DNA from: an uncultured SAR324 cluster bacterium
Lineage (GTDB): Bacteria; SAR324; NAC60-12
Direction of reading: 5' to 3'
Assembly (NCBI GenBank): GCA_902513935.1
Contig: CABXOR010000008.1
Span: forward strand, 1 to 42,014
Length of the DNA stretch: 42,014 nt
Shown here: positions 1-7,458 of the stretch, in pieces
Layout: every line of letters begins with the position of its first letter
How positions within the stretch are numbered: the first letter of the stretch is position 1
The notes under the pieces: generated by a model
Told to the model about the DNA's origin: nothing
The model's database searches: none
What the model saw: the letters and a program-made list of their open reading frames with translations, nothing else
Made by a program: the position numbers and the translations under genes

Positions 1-390
1 TTCCGGTAACCATTGTTTTTGTTCACCTTTGATGACATCAACTGAATTCAGTTGCAGACGGATGGTGTCATTTTCAACTATGCGCTCCTGTATCCTTCCA
101 TTCAGCATAATTGCTTCTTCTGCAGAAATCTCTTCCTGCAGCCATTTCAGGATGTTTGGAAGTACTACAAACCATTGGTGCAGCAAGGTACCTGCGATCA
201 AAAGAAGCAAAAAGAGTGGTAGATATAACTTATGACGCAGACACCATAAAAAACCAAGGCCAAGACCCAGAATAATCCATTCCGGGTAAAGCAAATAAAG
301 TGTGTCCTGGTAACGGAAGAAAATCCAAATCAGCGCAGCCAGTAAAAAAGTCAATTCGATCAAACCGGTTTTGTGCCATTTGAACTGCAT
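1..390 (-). CDS. comEC: ComEC/Rec2-family DNA uptake channel protein, N-terminal part
   Basis: The frame is open from an ATG at 390 to the window edge (130 codons), so this is the 5' end of a longer gene. The translation begins with MQFKWHKTGLIELTF, has two or three hydrophobic helices (roughly residues 9-25, 32-50 and 54-72), then a soluble stretch containing GRIQERIVENDTIRLQLNSV. Helices followed by a small beta domain of this type are the N-terminal layout (DUF4131) of ComEC/Rec2, the inner-membrane channel that brings single-stranded DNA into the cytoplasm during transformation. The competence and metallo-beta-lactamase parts would lie outside the window. It follows gspC by 44 bp on the same strand and may be co-transcribed with it. 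The assignment rests on layout and partial resemblance only; another multi-pass membrane protein is possible. Confidence 0.62.
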   Translation of the reverse strand, partial: MQFKWHKTGLIELTFLLAALIWIFFRYQDTLYLLYPEWIILGLGLGFLWCLRHKLYLPLFLLLLIAGTLLHQWFVVLPNILKWLQEEISAEEAIMLNGRIQERIVENDTIRLQLNSVDVIKGEQKQWLPE

Positions 391-434
391 TCTGCAAAAT
401 GCGCATTATAGTGTGCTATTTTCAGCCCTGGTGC

Positions 435-1466
435 TCAATCAATGTAGTAATGAAATTGCATAGGTTCCCCTTCCCGTTCAACCTTTAGAGAGATTTCCCT
501 TTCAGATTGAAGCACTTCCAGTAACCTGAGAGCCTTACCTACTGTGTCCACCAGAAAGCCGTTAATTGCTAAAATGATATCGTTTGGTTTCAATCCCAAT
601 TTTTCATAAATACTGTTTTCTTTGATGTACTGAAACATGAAATAAGGTTTTTCATCTTTCATTGTAGGAACAACTCTGGCGTCATTCAGCAGCTGCCCAA
701 AATTTTCAAGTTGTTCATCTACCCAGACCCGCTGAAAATGAAAAGTATTTTCACCTTCAGCCGGAATTGACGGTAAAGCAGAATTTTTAGTAACAGCTTT
801 TTCTTTTGGTGGAACTACAAGGGCAGTAGTTTTTTGCGTCGCTTTAGTTTTAGGTTGAACATTCTTTGGTTGAACTGTAGTAGACACTTCTTCTTCTACT
901 GAAACTGGACTTACCATCCAAAGGGCCTGTTTTGTCTCCTTGTGAAGAATCAAAACCCAGCGATCCTTGATATCAAGTAGTTTTACACTCTCAGAACCAC
1001 ATTCTTTTTCACGCAGAATTGTCTTTGCATCAAAACATTCTCCAATTCCATATATGACATATTTTTGCAGACTGTCTTTCTTGCTAATGAATGCAAATGA
1101 ACTTTTAGCCCCATAGATCATTGTACCTGCAAGTGCTATAGCCAATCGGGTATGTTCGACTGCTTCTTCATCTGTAGTTTCCTGAACTATTATTTCTGGT
1201 TCCGGAAGCAGTGGTGGTAATTCTATTTCCGTTTTTTGGGCATTAAAAATATTTCGCTCCAGAATTACTTCAAAAGATTTTATGGATTTACCAGAATCTA
1301 TGGGTAGCTTCTCAGTTTGAATCTGGTAAGATTCTGGAAGTGAAACGGATATCGACAAGACCTCCTTCTGTAGCCACGTACTCAGAAGTGAGCCTCCCAT
1401 GTACGAGGCAACTCCCGCAAGAAAAACGTTGAATGATAAAAAAATGGTGGTTGAGGAAATTCTCAT
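435..1466 (-). CDS. gspC: Type II secretion system protein C (GspC-like) with C-terminal PDZ domain
   Basis: GspC is the inner-membrane clamp of the type II secretion system that contacts the outer-membrane secretin. From the ATG at 1466 the protein is 343 residues. It has one N-terminal membrane helix (about residues 6-24), then the GspC homology region with FEVILERNIFN followed by a beta-rich segment (LAIALAGTMIYG, DRWVLILHKETKQALWM), a Thr/Lys/Pro-rich linker, and a PDZ domain over the last 80 residues (YIKENSIYEKLGLKPNDIIL, then INGFLVDT). The frame is open further upstream to 1544 but that would overlap aroQ, so the internal ATG just before the membrane helix is preferred. No strong ribosome site is visible. 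No other gsp gene is in the window, so the rest of the apparatus must be elsewhere. Confidence 0.82.
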   Translation of the reverse strand: MRISSTTIFLSFNVFLAGVASYMGGSLLSTWLQKEVLSISVSLPESYQIQTEKLPIDSGKSIKSFEVILERNIFNAQKTEIELPPLLPEPEIIVQETTDEEAVEHTRLAIALAGTMIYGAKSSFAFISKKDSLQKYVIYGIGECFDAKTILREKECGSESVKLLDIKDRWVLILHKETKQALWMVSPVSVEEEVSTTVQPKNVQPKTKATQKTTALVVPPKEKAVTKNSALPSIPAEGENTFHFQRVWVDEQLENFGQLLNDARVVPTMKDEKPYFMFQYIKENSIYEKLGLKPNDIILAINGFLVDTVGKALRLLEVLQSEREISLKVEREGEPMQFHYYID

Positions 1467-1509
1467 AACAGGCAGTAAAATCGGGAGGGTCCGATGGTGA
1501 ATAATAGGA

Positions 1510-1968
1510 TCATCTGTTGCCAGCAGATGTTTCTTTCTGCTCAATAAAATCTACAGCAAATTGGGCCGCCAGCAAATATCCTTTGACTCCAAGCCCAACC
1601 AATGACCCAAATGCGACGTCTGAAAAAAAAGAGTGATGCCGAAATTTTTCCCGTTGATGAACGTTGGAAAGGTGGATTTCCAGAAATGGTATTTCTATAC
1701 CCTGCACGGCATCCCGCAGCCCAATACTGGTGTGGGTCAGTGCTCCCGGATTCAAAAGCAAAAATTCTGCAATCTTGTGCTGATGAAGCCAGTCAATAAG
1801 TTCTCCTTCTGAATTAGACTGGAAGGTTTCACATTTGATTTTGTGTTCATTAAGTAAGGCTGAAACTTGTTCTTCAATTTCACTTAAATTCATTGAACCG
1901 TATATTTCTGGCTCACGAGTTCCCAGTAAATTAAGGTTTGGACCATTTAGCAGAAGTACGGTAGGCAT
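1510..1968 (-). CDS. aroQ: 3-dehydroquinate dehydratase, type II
   Basis: This enzyme removes water from 3-dehydroquinate to give 3-dehydroshikimate in the shikimate pathway, in the cytoplasm as a dodecamer. The 152-residue length is typical. All family signatures are present: GPNLNLLGTREPEIYG at residues 9-24 with the catalytic tyrosine at 23 and the arginine in the flexible lid, SNSEGELIDWLH at 51-62, NPGALTHTSIGLRDA at 73-87, and EIHLSNVHQREKFRHHS at 97-113 with the catalytic histidine at 99. It starts with ATG at 1968 and lies 43 bp ahead of gspC on the same strand, so the two may share a transcript. Confidence 0.96.
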   Translation of the reverse strand: MPTVLLLNGPNLNLLGTREPEIYGSMNLSEIEEQVSALLNEHKIKCETFQSNSEGELIDWLHQHKIAEFLLLNPGALTHTSIGLRDAVQGIEIPFLEIHLSNVHQREKFRHHSFFSDVAFGSLVGLGVKGYLLAAQFAVDFIEQKETSAGNR

Positions 1969-2106
1969 AGTACAGAAATCAGTTGAATTAATTGAATGTG
2001 TTGGATAATTATTTTCTATTTGAGCAGTCCGGAACTAATATTTATCTGATAAAGCTAAAGCCTGAGCTGAAAAAACGCAAGTGAATTGGCACACAAGTTT
2101 TCGGTG

Positions 2107-2952
2107 TTATCTATCAAGCAAGTTCCGGACGAATTGGGACATGAATTCCAAAGTTTGTGTTTCCTGATCCCGATGCGGAGAATGACCACAGTTGTCCAGA
2201 AAGCGTGTTTCTACTAAACTTCCGGATTGACGGACAATAGCCTCGACCTGGGCAGAGGTTCCATATTCGTCGTCGTTACCCTGGATGACTAATTGCGGGA
2301 CCATAATTTTTGGTAAACACGATTCGATGTTCCATTCTGCAAAATCGGGATGAAGCCAGACGTCCAGCCATCCTTTGAAAGCACAGTTGATATTAGTTCC
2401 ATGATGTTTTTTGAGAAGTTCCTGGAGATTCCCGGAGCGAAACTGCTCACCCACTTTTTCGATGGAATGAATCGTGAGCTGTTCACAAAAAACGTGTGGT
2501 GCCTCTGTAACTATTCCAAGTAAAGATTCTGTAGAGTTTTCTCCTGCATAAATTAAAGCAATCGAAGCTCCATCTGAGTGACCCACTATAATGCATTTGT
2601 TGATTTTACATTGCACTATAATTTCCGGAAGTACTTCTAATCCCTCCGGATGCAAAAAATTTAAAGAACGAGGAAGTTCACACGCATCCGAATCACCGTA
2701 ACCAAGCCTGCTGTATACCATGGCACCGCATCCGGTTTTTTGAGAAAGTTTTTCAGGGAAATCGCGCCACATCGAAACACAGCCTAGGCCTTCATGCAAA
2801 AAAACGAGCGTCGGGGCTTCTTCCGGAGGTGGACCATACCAGATTGATTCTAGTTTTTTTCCGTTTGATAAGAGATTCAAAACTTTTGAAAATTGTGGTA
2901 GATGCAGCTCAGTCTGGTTGGAGGACACATTGTCCTGGAAGAAAAAAAGCAA
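2107..2952 (-). CDS. Alpha/beta hydrolase of unknown substrate
   Basis: A serine hydrolase fold protein of about 281 residues. Visible elements are the oxyanion-hole segment VFLHEGLG (about residues 50-57), YSRLGYGDSD, the nucleophile elbow GHSDGA with serine in G-H-S-D-G, a probable acid residue in IQGNDDEYGT, and the catalytic histidine in NCGHSPHRD. The order Ser-Asp-His is canonical. The substrate cannot be told from sequence; ester, lactone or C-C bond hydrolysis are all possible. The longest frame begins at TTG 2952 and overlaps the MFS remnant by 44 bp; GTG 2928 or TTG 2880 are alternative starts, and no clear ribosome site decides between them. Confidence 0.85.
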   Translation of the reverse strand: MLFFFQDNVSSNQTELHLPQFSKVLNLLSNGKKLESIWYGPPPEEAPTLVFLHEGLGCVSMWRDFPEKLSQKTGCGAMVYSRLGYGDSDACELPRSLNFLHPEGLEVLPEIIVQCKINKCIIVGHSDGASIALIYAGENSTESLLGIVTEAPHVFCEQLTIHSIEKVGEQFRSGNLQELLKKHHGTNINCAFKGWLDVWLHPDFAEWNIESCLPKIMVPQLVIQGNDDEYGTSAQVEAIVRQSGSLVETRFLDNCGHSPHRDQETQTLEFMSQFVRNLLDR

Positions 2953-3238
2953 TGGCTGCTACACTGCCTGCCAATAAAACCATTAGTCCGTATAGCCAGA
3001 GAAAACTTACGGTGAGATTAAAAATCCATCCGGACAAATAAATCCCTGAGGCAGCAAATCCAAAACCCAACAAAAATTTCATACCGAAAAACAGGCCATG
3101 CCTGAGACTTTGAACATAGCGGACAAGCAAAGTATTTTCCACAGGTAGTGCTACGGTGCTCAAAAAGACAACGAGCATCATGATCAAAACCAGCGGTATT
3201 TCAGTGAAACTGTTTCTTTTTATTTTTGTATCTTGATT
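2909..3238 (-). pseudogene. C-terminal remnant of an MFS transporter
   Basis: Only about 110 codons are open, bounded upstream by an in-frame TAA at 3239-3241. The product resembles the last three helices of a major facilitator transporter: a helix ending VALPVENTLLVRYVQ, the cytoplasmic turn RHGLFFGMKFLLGFGFAASG, and two further helices. An intact MFS protein has about 400 residues and 12 helices; nothing upstream supplies the first nine, because the neighbouring gene is an unrelated small membrane protein. The only start candidates are weak (TTG 3187, ATG 3181 or 3178). I read it as a 5'-deleted relic. A genuine small three-helix protein is the alternative. Confidence 0.55.
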
Positions 3239-3242
3239 TTAT

Positions 3243-3617
3243 TTACTTTTCGACATCTTCTACATCTTTCTGTTTTGATGCAAGCACCTTATCCAGATCA
3301 CTTTTTAATTTATTCAGATGATATTCTTTATTCAGCGAGATGTGAATAATGGCAAAAAGAGTTGCAACCGGAGAGGCAACGGCGTATGCGTACCGGTTGA
3401 TCAGGTACAAATCAAAAAAAAGAGCACCCGTTTCAAGAAGTTTGACCAGGTCAAAAATCAAACGGTGACGTAGCACAAGCCACAGGGACACTCCATGAGA
3501 TACAACAGTTAAAACTACAGTTCCGGCCCAGATGTATAAAGCAAGGTCCAACGTTGCCAATCCGAGCATCAAAGTCAATGATGCAGTGAGTGCCCGTTCA
3601 ATTGATTCTTTTGTCAT
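3243..3617 (-). CDS. Small membrane protein, function unknown
   Basis: A 124-residue protein starting at ATG 3617. It has four hydrophobic segments (about residues 10-28, 29-50, 55-75 and 78-95) followed by a charged, Lys/Asp/Glu-rich C-terminal tail (LNKLKSDLDKVLASKQKDVE) predicted to form a cytoplasmic helix. I do not recognise a family; the pattern is that of a small integral membrane protein. It precedes the MFS remnant on the same strand with its stop only a few bases before that fragment, so it may sit at the edge of an old deletion. No strong ribosome site is visible. Confidence 0.6.
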   Translation of the reverse strand: MTKESIERALTASLTLMLGLATLDLALYIWAGTVVLTVVSHGVSLWLVLRHRLIFDLVKLLETGALFFDLYLINRYAYAVASPVATLFAIIHISLNKEYHLNKLKSDLDKVLASKQKDVEDVEK

Positions 3618-3647
3618 GAGGATCTTAACAGGATGAATTTTTACTAA

Positions 3648-3857
3648 TTGAATTTAGTTAATAAAGATCACTTTATATTAGTTGACCTGCAGGCAAAGAG
3701 TCAAACATCTATTGATGTTACCGATCGTTATTTTCTGGATAGACCTGGATTCAGGCCTTTTGATAGACACGAAAAAGTCAAAGAGGAAACTGTGGAAGGA
3801 CTTAATGCTCGACTTGCGAGTCTTGTTGGAGAGAATGGAGCCCAGTTATTAGGGTGA
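3648..3857 (+). CDS. Possible small hypothetical protein
   Basis: An open frame of 69 codons beginning at TTG 3648, immediately after an in-frame TAA. It is divergent from the membrane protein gene, with 30 bp between them. The product is hydrophilic (IDVTDRYFLDRPGFRPFDRH, then a predicted helix KVKEETVEGLNARLASLVG) and its codon choice looks like that of neighbouring real genes, which is why it is listed. No family is recognised, the start is poor and no ribosome site is seen; it may be a fragment or a chance frame. Confidence 0.3.
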   Translation: MNLVNKDHFILVDLQAKSQTSIDVTDRYFLDRPGFRPFDRHEKVKEETVEGLNARLASLVGENGAQLLG

Positions 3858-3969
3858 TTTAGGGTAACCTTACTTGTACCAGAACTTGAGGAATTTTACA
3901 AGAATTGGGGATTTTACTTGGAGGGGTGTCTGACTGTGAAGAATTAGTTGTAGTTACTCTCGCATAAAT

Positions 3970-4440
3970 TTAGGATAATTCATTTAAAGTCGAGCATTGA
4001 TTGCGAAATATTCTATCATGCTTTAATACAATCTCTAACCTTTGTCCAAGAGCTGCACCATTATTTTTAGGATTTTCAAAAAGATAACTAAAATGTATCC
4101 GTATCAGTTGTTGAAACCGATCTTTGTTATTGATAGAGCAACCCCTGAAAGATAATAAAGCATCAAGATATGGCCCATGGCCTTGAGCAGCGTTTTCAGC
4201 GATTTGATCATAACTAAGCTCTATAAAACTAGTGTATTCATCACATTTGGTGGATATAGATGAAAATGCTGCAGTTCCTTCAAAACTAGTTAAAAAACCA
4301 CTTTGTCGACTCTTTGGGCTGTGCCCTCTAAGAGTTGGATACATCCCACTACTCGCTTCCTCGTGACAAGCCATCAAATATTCACAGCCAAAAGTAAATA
4401 TGAAGATGATAAATATTGAAAATAAACTTAATCTTTTCAT
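3970..4440 (-). CDS. DUF3015-like exported protein (downstream copy of a tandem pair)
   Basis: A 156-residue protein with a signal peptide (MKRLSLFSIFIIFIFTFG; a Cys follows, so a lipoprotein is possible). The mature part contains a block shared with the gene just upstream: KCDEYTSFIELSYDQI, then AAQGHGPYLDAL and a Cys shortly after (FRGC). This arrangement (Cys, a repetitive Ser/Thr segment, Y-T-x-F, then an A-x-G-x-G-x-x-LDAL motif) resembles DUF3015, a secreted family of unknown function. Several cysteines (after the signal, before the DEYT motif, after LDAL and near the C-terminus) could form disulfides. A good ribosome site, GGAAAG, lies seven bases before the ATG. It is 10 bp from its paralogue, so the two form an operon. 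Confidence 0.72.
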   Translation of the reverse strand: MKRLSLFSIFIIFIFTFGCEYLMACHEEASSGMYPTLRGHSPKSRQSGFLTSFEGTAAFSSISTKCDEYTSFIELSYDQIAENAAQGHGPYLDALLSFRGCSINNKDRFQQLIRIHFSYLFENPKNNGAALGQRLEIVLKHDRIFRNQCSTLNELS

Positions 4441-4450
4441 TATTCTTTCC

Positions 4451-4891
4451 TTATACTTTTCTACAATACAATTTTAGTCTAGAATTTGAATCTATTATCT
4501 GTTCAATCCCATTCCTTAATGCTTGTGGATTATTGTGATCATTGAATAATTCAATGTAATTGACATGCAAAGCTTTAGAGAACTCAGTTCTGAGCCGTTC
4601 TTCACAACCATTTATCATTGCAAGGGCATCAAGATGTGGCCCATGTCCATAAGCCACCTGTTGCTGAATAAAATCATATTCATTATCCAGAAATGCTGTA
4701 TAGAAATCACAGGAAGTTGTAGTTGAAACTGAAATAGTTGAATTTTCCGTGAATTGCAATATTCCTATATTCCTTCCAAATTTGTGATGGCCCTTGCCGC
4801 TACTTTCAAAATCTCCTTCCTGACAGGCCAAAGCATTTGACGCAAAGGATATAAGTAAAAGTAACAGAGCAGGTTTTAAAAACGTTTGCAT
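4451..4891 (-). CDS. DUF3015-like exported protein (upstream copy of a tandem pair)
   Basis: A 146-residue protein with a clear signal peptide (MQTFLKPALLLLLISFASNA, cleavage near ALA-CQ). The mature part has GRNIGILQFTENST followed by a Thr-rich run, then SCDFYTAFLDNEYDFIQ and VAYGHGPHLDALAMINGC, matching the motif order of its downstream neighbour and of DUF3015 proteins. Overall identity between the two copies is moderate and concentrated in this central block, so the duplication is old. Function is unknown; location is presumably periplasmic or outer-membrane associated. The 247-bp region upstream (4892-5138) separates it from prmA, which ends there on the same strand. Confidence 0.74.
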   Translation of the reverse strand: MQTFLKPALLLLLISFASNALACQEGDFESSGKGHHKFGRNIGILQFTENSTISVSTTTSCDFYTAFLDNEYDFIQQQVAYGHGPHLDALAMINGCEERLRTEFSKALHVNYIELFNDHNNPQALRNGIEQIIDSNSRLKLYCRKV

Positions 4892-5138
4892 GAGATTACC
4901 TAAGTTTATTGCATTTATTTAAGTGTTTTTACTAAATTATGTTAATGTTGAAATCAAAATATTAAACCAAAGGAATGAACTTGTTTGTGGTTGCAAATAA
5001 AGGTTAAATCAATTTCCGGCACCACAACCTAAAATACCATTGAATACTCAAATGTCAAGTGGTGAGTACGACAAGACCAACATAGAAATAAAAAAAGAAC
5101 AGACAATTGGGTAAGATTGCCACATATGTTTTATCACA

Positions 5139-6041
5139 TCAGCTTTCTTTACTAAAACGTTGAAACTGAATCGAATTCCAGTTTTCCCGCTCCAACGAAG
5201 CACGATAGACAAAACCAATTTCCGTTAAAGAGTTTCTTAATTCATCTTCTTGTTTTCCAAATAATCCGCTGCAGATCAAAGTCCCACCTGAACTTGTCAG
5301 CCTAATTAGATCCAGACGTATATCCAACAATTCAGACAGAAGCATATTACTGATTACAAGAGGTGCTGGTTTTTCCAGAAAGGAAGGTTGTCCTACGTGG
5401 CCAATGATCCTTCCTGACAGGCCATTCAGTTCGCAGTTACGTTCAACTTCCACTACTGCTTCAGCTTCAATATCCAAAACTGTAACTTTCTTGATCCCCA
5501 GACGGCAGGCTGCAATAGCAAGGATTCCGGAACCAGTCCCAAGATCAAGCATGCTTTCCGGTAAAGTATCCGTTTCCATAAGACATTGCTCCAGCATCTC
5601 CAATGCGAGAGCCGTCGAAAGATGATGCCCGGTTCCAAAACCTTGACCTGGGTCAATCCACACCGGATGTCTTCCGGAAAGTTCTATTCCGGTCTCCCAT
5701 GATGGAAGAATGATCAGTGATTGTCCTACCTTTACTGGATGAAAATGTTCACGCCAGTTTGCCTGCCAATTTTCAACCGGATGGCTACCTTCTTCGTGAA
5801 TTCTAATTTCTAGCTTTGCATTCATTTCCTTTTGGAAACATTCAAATAATTTCTGTGCACCACCGTCTGGTTTTTTTGGGAAGAAAATCTTGAGTCTAGA
5901 CTCCAGTAAAGATTCTTGCAAAGTTTCAGTACCAAGCGCACCTTTTTCAAAACAAAACCAATTCCATAGTTCTACCAACTCTGCAGGAACGGCACAACAA
6001 AAACTGAAATAGGTTTCGTTAAGAGCTAAATTATTTTGCAT
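5139..6041 (-). CDS. prmA: Ribosomal protein L11 methyltransferase
   Basis: PrmA uses S-adenosylmethionine to methylate lysines and the N-terminus of ribosomal protein L11. About 300 residues, the usual length. After a divergent N-terminal substrate-binding domain come the family signatures: NWQANWREHFHPVKVG, WIDPGQGFGTGHHLSTAL, the SAM-binding loop DLGTGSGILAIAACRLG, the acidic residue in VTVLDIEAEAV, and the catalytic-region motif ISNMLLSELL in place of the more usual N-x-L-A form. The preferred start is ATG 6041-6039, which overlaps the TGA of the preceding small gene as TGATG, implying translational coupling. Confidence 0.94.
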   Translation of the reverse strand: MQNNLALNETYFSFCCAVPAELVELWNWFCFEKGALGTETLQESLLESRLKIFFPKKPDGGAQKLFECFQKEMNAKLEIRIHEEGSHPVENWQANWREHFHPVKVGQSLIILPSWETGIELSGRHPVWIDPGQGFGTGHHLSTALALEMLEQCLMETDTLPESMLDLGTGSGILAIAACRLGIKKVTVLDIEAEAVVEVERNCELNGLSGRIIGHVGQPSFLEKPAPLVISNMLLSELLDIRLDLIRLTSSGGTLICSGLFGKQEDELRNSLTEIGFVYRASLERENWNSIQFQRFSKES

Positions 6042-6304
6042 CACTGAATATTTTTTTTCTCGCCCGCGACATAAACCTTGAACCCATCCTCGAGGAGTCC
6101 GCGGAGACGCGGATCATTTTTTGTTTTGGCATTTTCACATAATTTACATTTACAATCGATGTGGTGAGTTTTTTGAAATTTCTTGAGTTTTAAGCTGGAT
6201 AAATCCTTTCCACTAGTCTGCATTTCTTTCAACATTTTTTCGATTTGACGCATGGCCAGAGAGAGGATTTGTTCCTGTTGACTTGGAGATCTAAGTTTTA
6301 ACAT
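6041..6304 (-). CDS. Small hypothetical protein with CxCxxC motif, coupled to prmA
   Basis: An 87-residue basic protein. The first half (residues 8-45) is helical and charged (QEQILSLAMRQIEKMLKEMQ); the second holds HHIDCKCKLC, with cysteines spaced CxCxxC after two histidines, suggesting a metal site, and ends in NDPRLRGLLEDGFKVYVAG. The family is not recognised. Its stop codon overlaps the prmA start (TGATG), so both products are made from one message and it may be conserved with prmA. It is divergent from hflC across 164 bp. Confidence 0.7.
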   Translation of the reverse strand: MLKLRSPSQQEQILSLAMRQIEKMLKEMQTSGKDLSSLKLKKFQKTHHIDCKCKLCENAKTKNDPRLRGLLEDGFKVYVAGEKKNIQ

Positions 6305-6468
6305 ACTTTATTTAAATTAGATGGAGCTTCTGGCTTGTTTAACTATTTCAACTTGACAAGAGTTACGTCATTTCCGACAATTATGAACAGGAAAATAGTT
6401 GCCACTATTATTTTGTCAATAATTGGTGTCAATTTCTACTTTTTCATTTTATAACTAGGTAATAAAAC

Positions 6469-7323
6469 ATGTCTGGGAATCTGTCAAAATTTGGGGGAAT
6501 TATTTTCCTCCTTGCTGTAGGCACCATTTTTTTGAGTACATATATTGTAGATAAGACTCAATATGCAATTGAAATTTTATTAGGTGATCCAGTTGACATT
6601 GTCATGGAGCCTGGACTAAATTTCAAGTTACCATTTGTCTCTCGAATCATTTTCATGGAAAACCGACTGCAGGATTATGATGCAGATCCTGGTGCGGTAT
6701 TCACCAAAGATAAAAAAGAAATGAAGGTTGATACCTATTCAAAGTGGAGGGTTTCTGATCCTCTTAAATTTTATGAAACCGTACGTACAACTAACGGAGC
6801 TCATGCTCGGCTGGATGATATTATCTATTCACAAACCCGTGAAGTCCTTGGACAGCATACGCTTGTGGAAATCGTATCAGGAAATCGTAAAGAAATTCGT
6901 GAAGCGATAACTTTGCGTTCCCGGAAAAATGCTGAGAAATTTGGAATTGAAATTCTGGATGTCCGGATTAAACGTGCCGACCTGCCTGAACAAAATAGTC
7001 AGGCGGTTTTTGGAAGAATGAACGCAGAACGAAGACGACAAGCAAAACTATACCGCTCTGAAGGTGAAGAGGAATCCTTGAAAATTCGTTCTGATGCTGA
7101 CAGAGAGCGTGTTGAAATCATTGCGGAAGCAAAGAGAATAAACGAAGAAACTCGTGGTGTAGCTGATGCTGAGGCCACCAAAATTTATGCTGATGCATAT
7201 CAGAAAGACACCGATTTCTTTAAATTCCTGCGTTCACATGATGTTTATCGAGACAGTCTGCAAGAAGGTACTACACTGCTGATGGATGCAAATAGTAAAT
7301 TTTTCAAGTACCTTAAAGATTAG
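6469..7323 (+). CDS. hflC: HflC-like SPFH/band 7 membrane protein
   Basis: HflC normally forms a ring with HflK in the inner membrane that surrounds and restrains the FtsH protease. The 284-residue protein has one N-terminal membrane helix (residues 9-27), then the SPFH domain (VDKTQYAIEILLGDPVDIVM, GLNFKLPFVSRIIFMENRLQ) and a long charged coiled coil (about residues 180-245; NAERRRQAKLYRSEGEEESL), ending with the family's DTDFFKFLRSHDVYRDSL region. AGGTAA precedes the ATG as a ribosome site. The partner hflK is not in the window: upstream is the divergent prmA cluster and downstream is folC. Confidence 0.9.
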   Translation: MSGNLSKFGGIIFLLAVGTIFLSTYIVDKTQYAIEILLGDPVDIVMEPGLNFKLPFVSRIIFMENRLQDYDADPGAVFTKDKKEMKVDTYSKWRVSDPLKFYETVRTTNGAHARLDDIIYSQTREVLGQHTLVEIVSGNRKEIREAITLRSRKNAEKFGIEILDVRIKRADLPEQNSQAVFGRMNAERRRQAKLYRSEGEEESLKIRSDADRERVEIIAEAKRINEETRGVADAEATKIYADAYQKDTDFFKFLRSHDVYRDSLQEGTTLLMDANSKFFKYLKD

Positions 7324-7458
7324 GTCTTTTTTCAGTACTGTTTTAGTTAAACCTGAAAAATTAATTTTTCCCGCCATTTCCAGCTAAAACCGGACTTCTA
7401 TTCTTTAAATTCGATTTTCTTAAAGAAACTTCGGCTGCATTCCTCCTGAGAAATCATA

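Noticed and set aside
29..235. Plus-strand frame of 68 codons
   Set aside because: It is antisense to the ComEC-like frame, which is open to the window edge and has a consistent membrane-protein pattern.
7355..7370. Palindrome GAAAAATTAATTTTTC after hflC as a terminator
   Set aside because: The stem is entirely A/T except for one pair and has no loop; it is expected by chance in such A/T-rich DNA.
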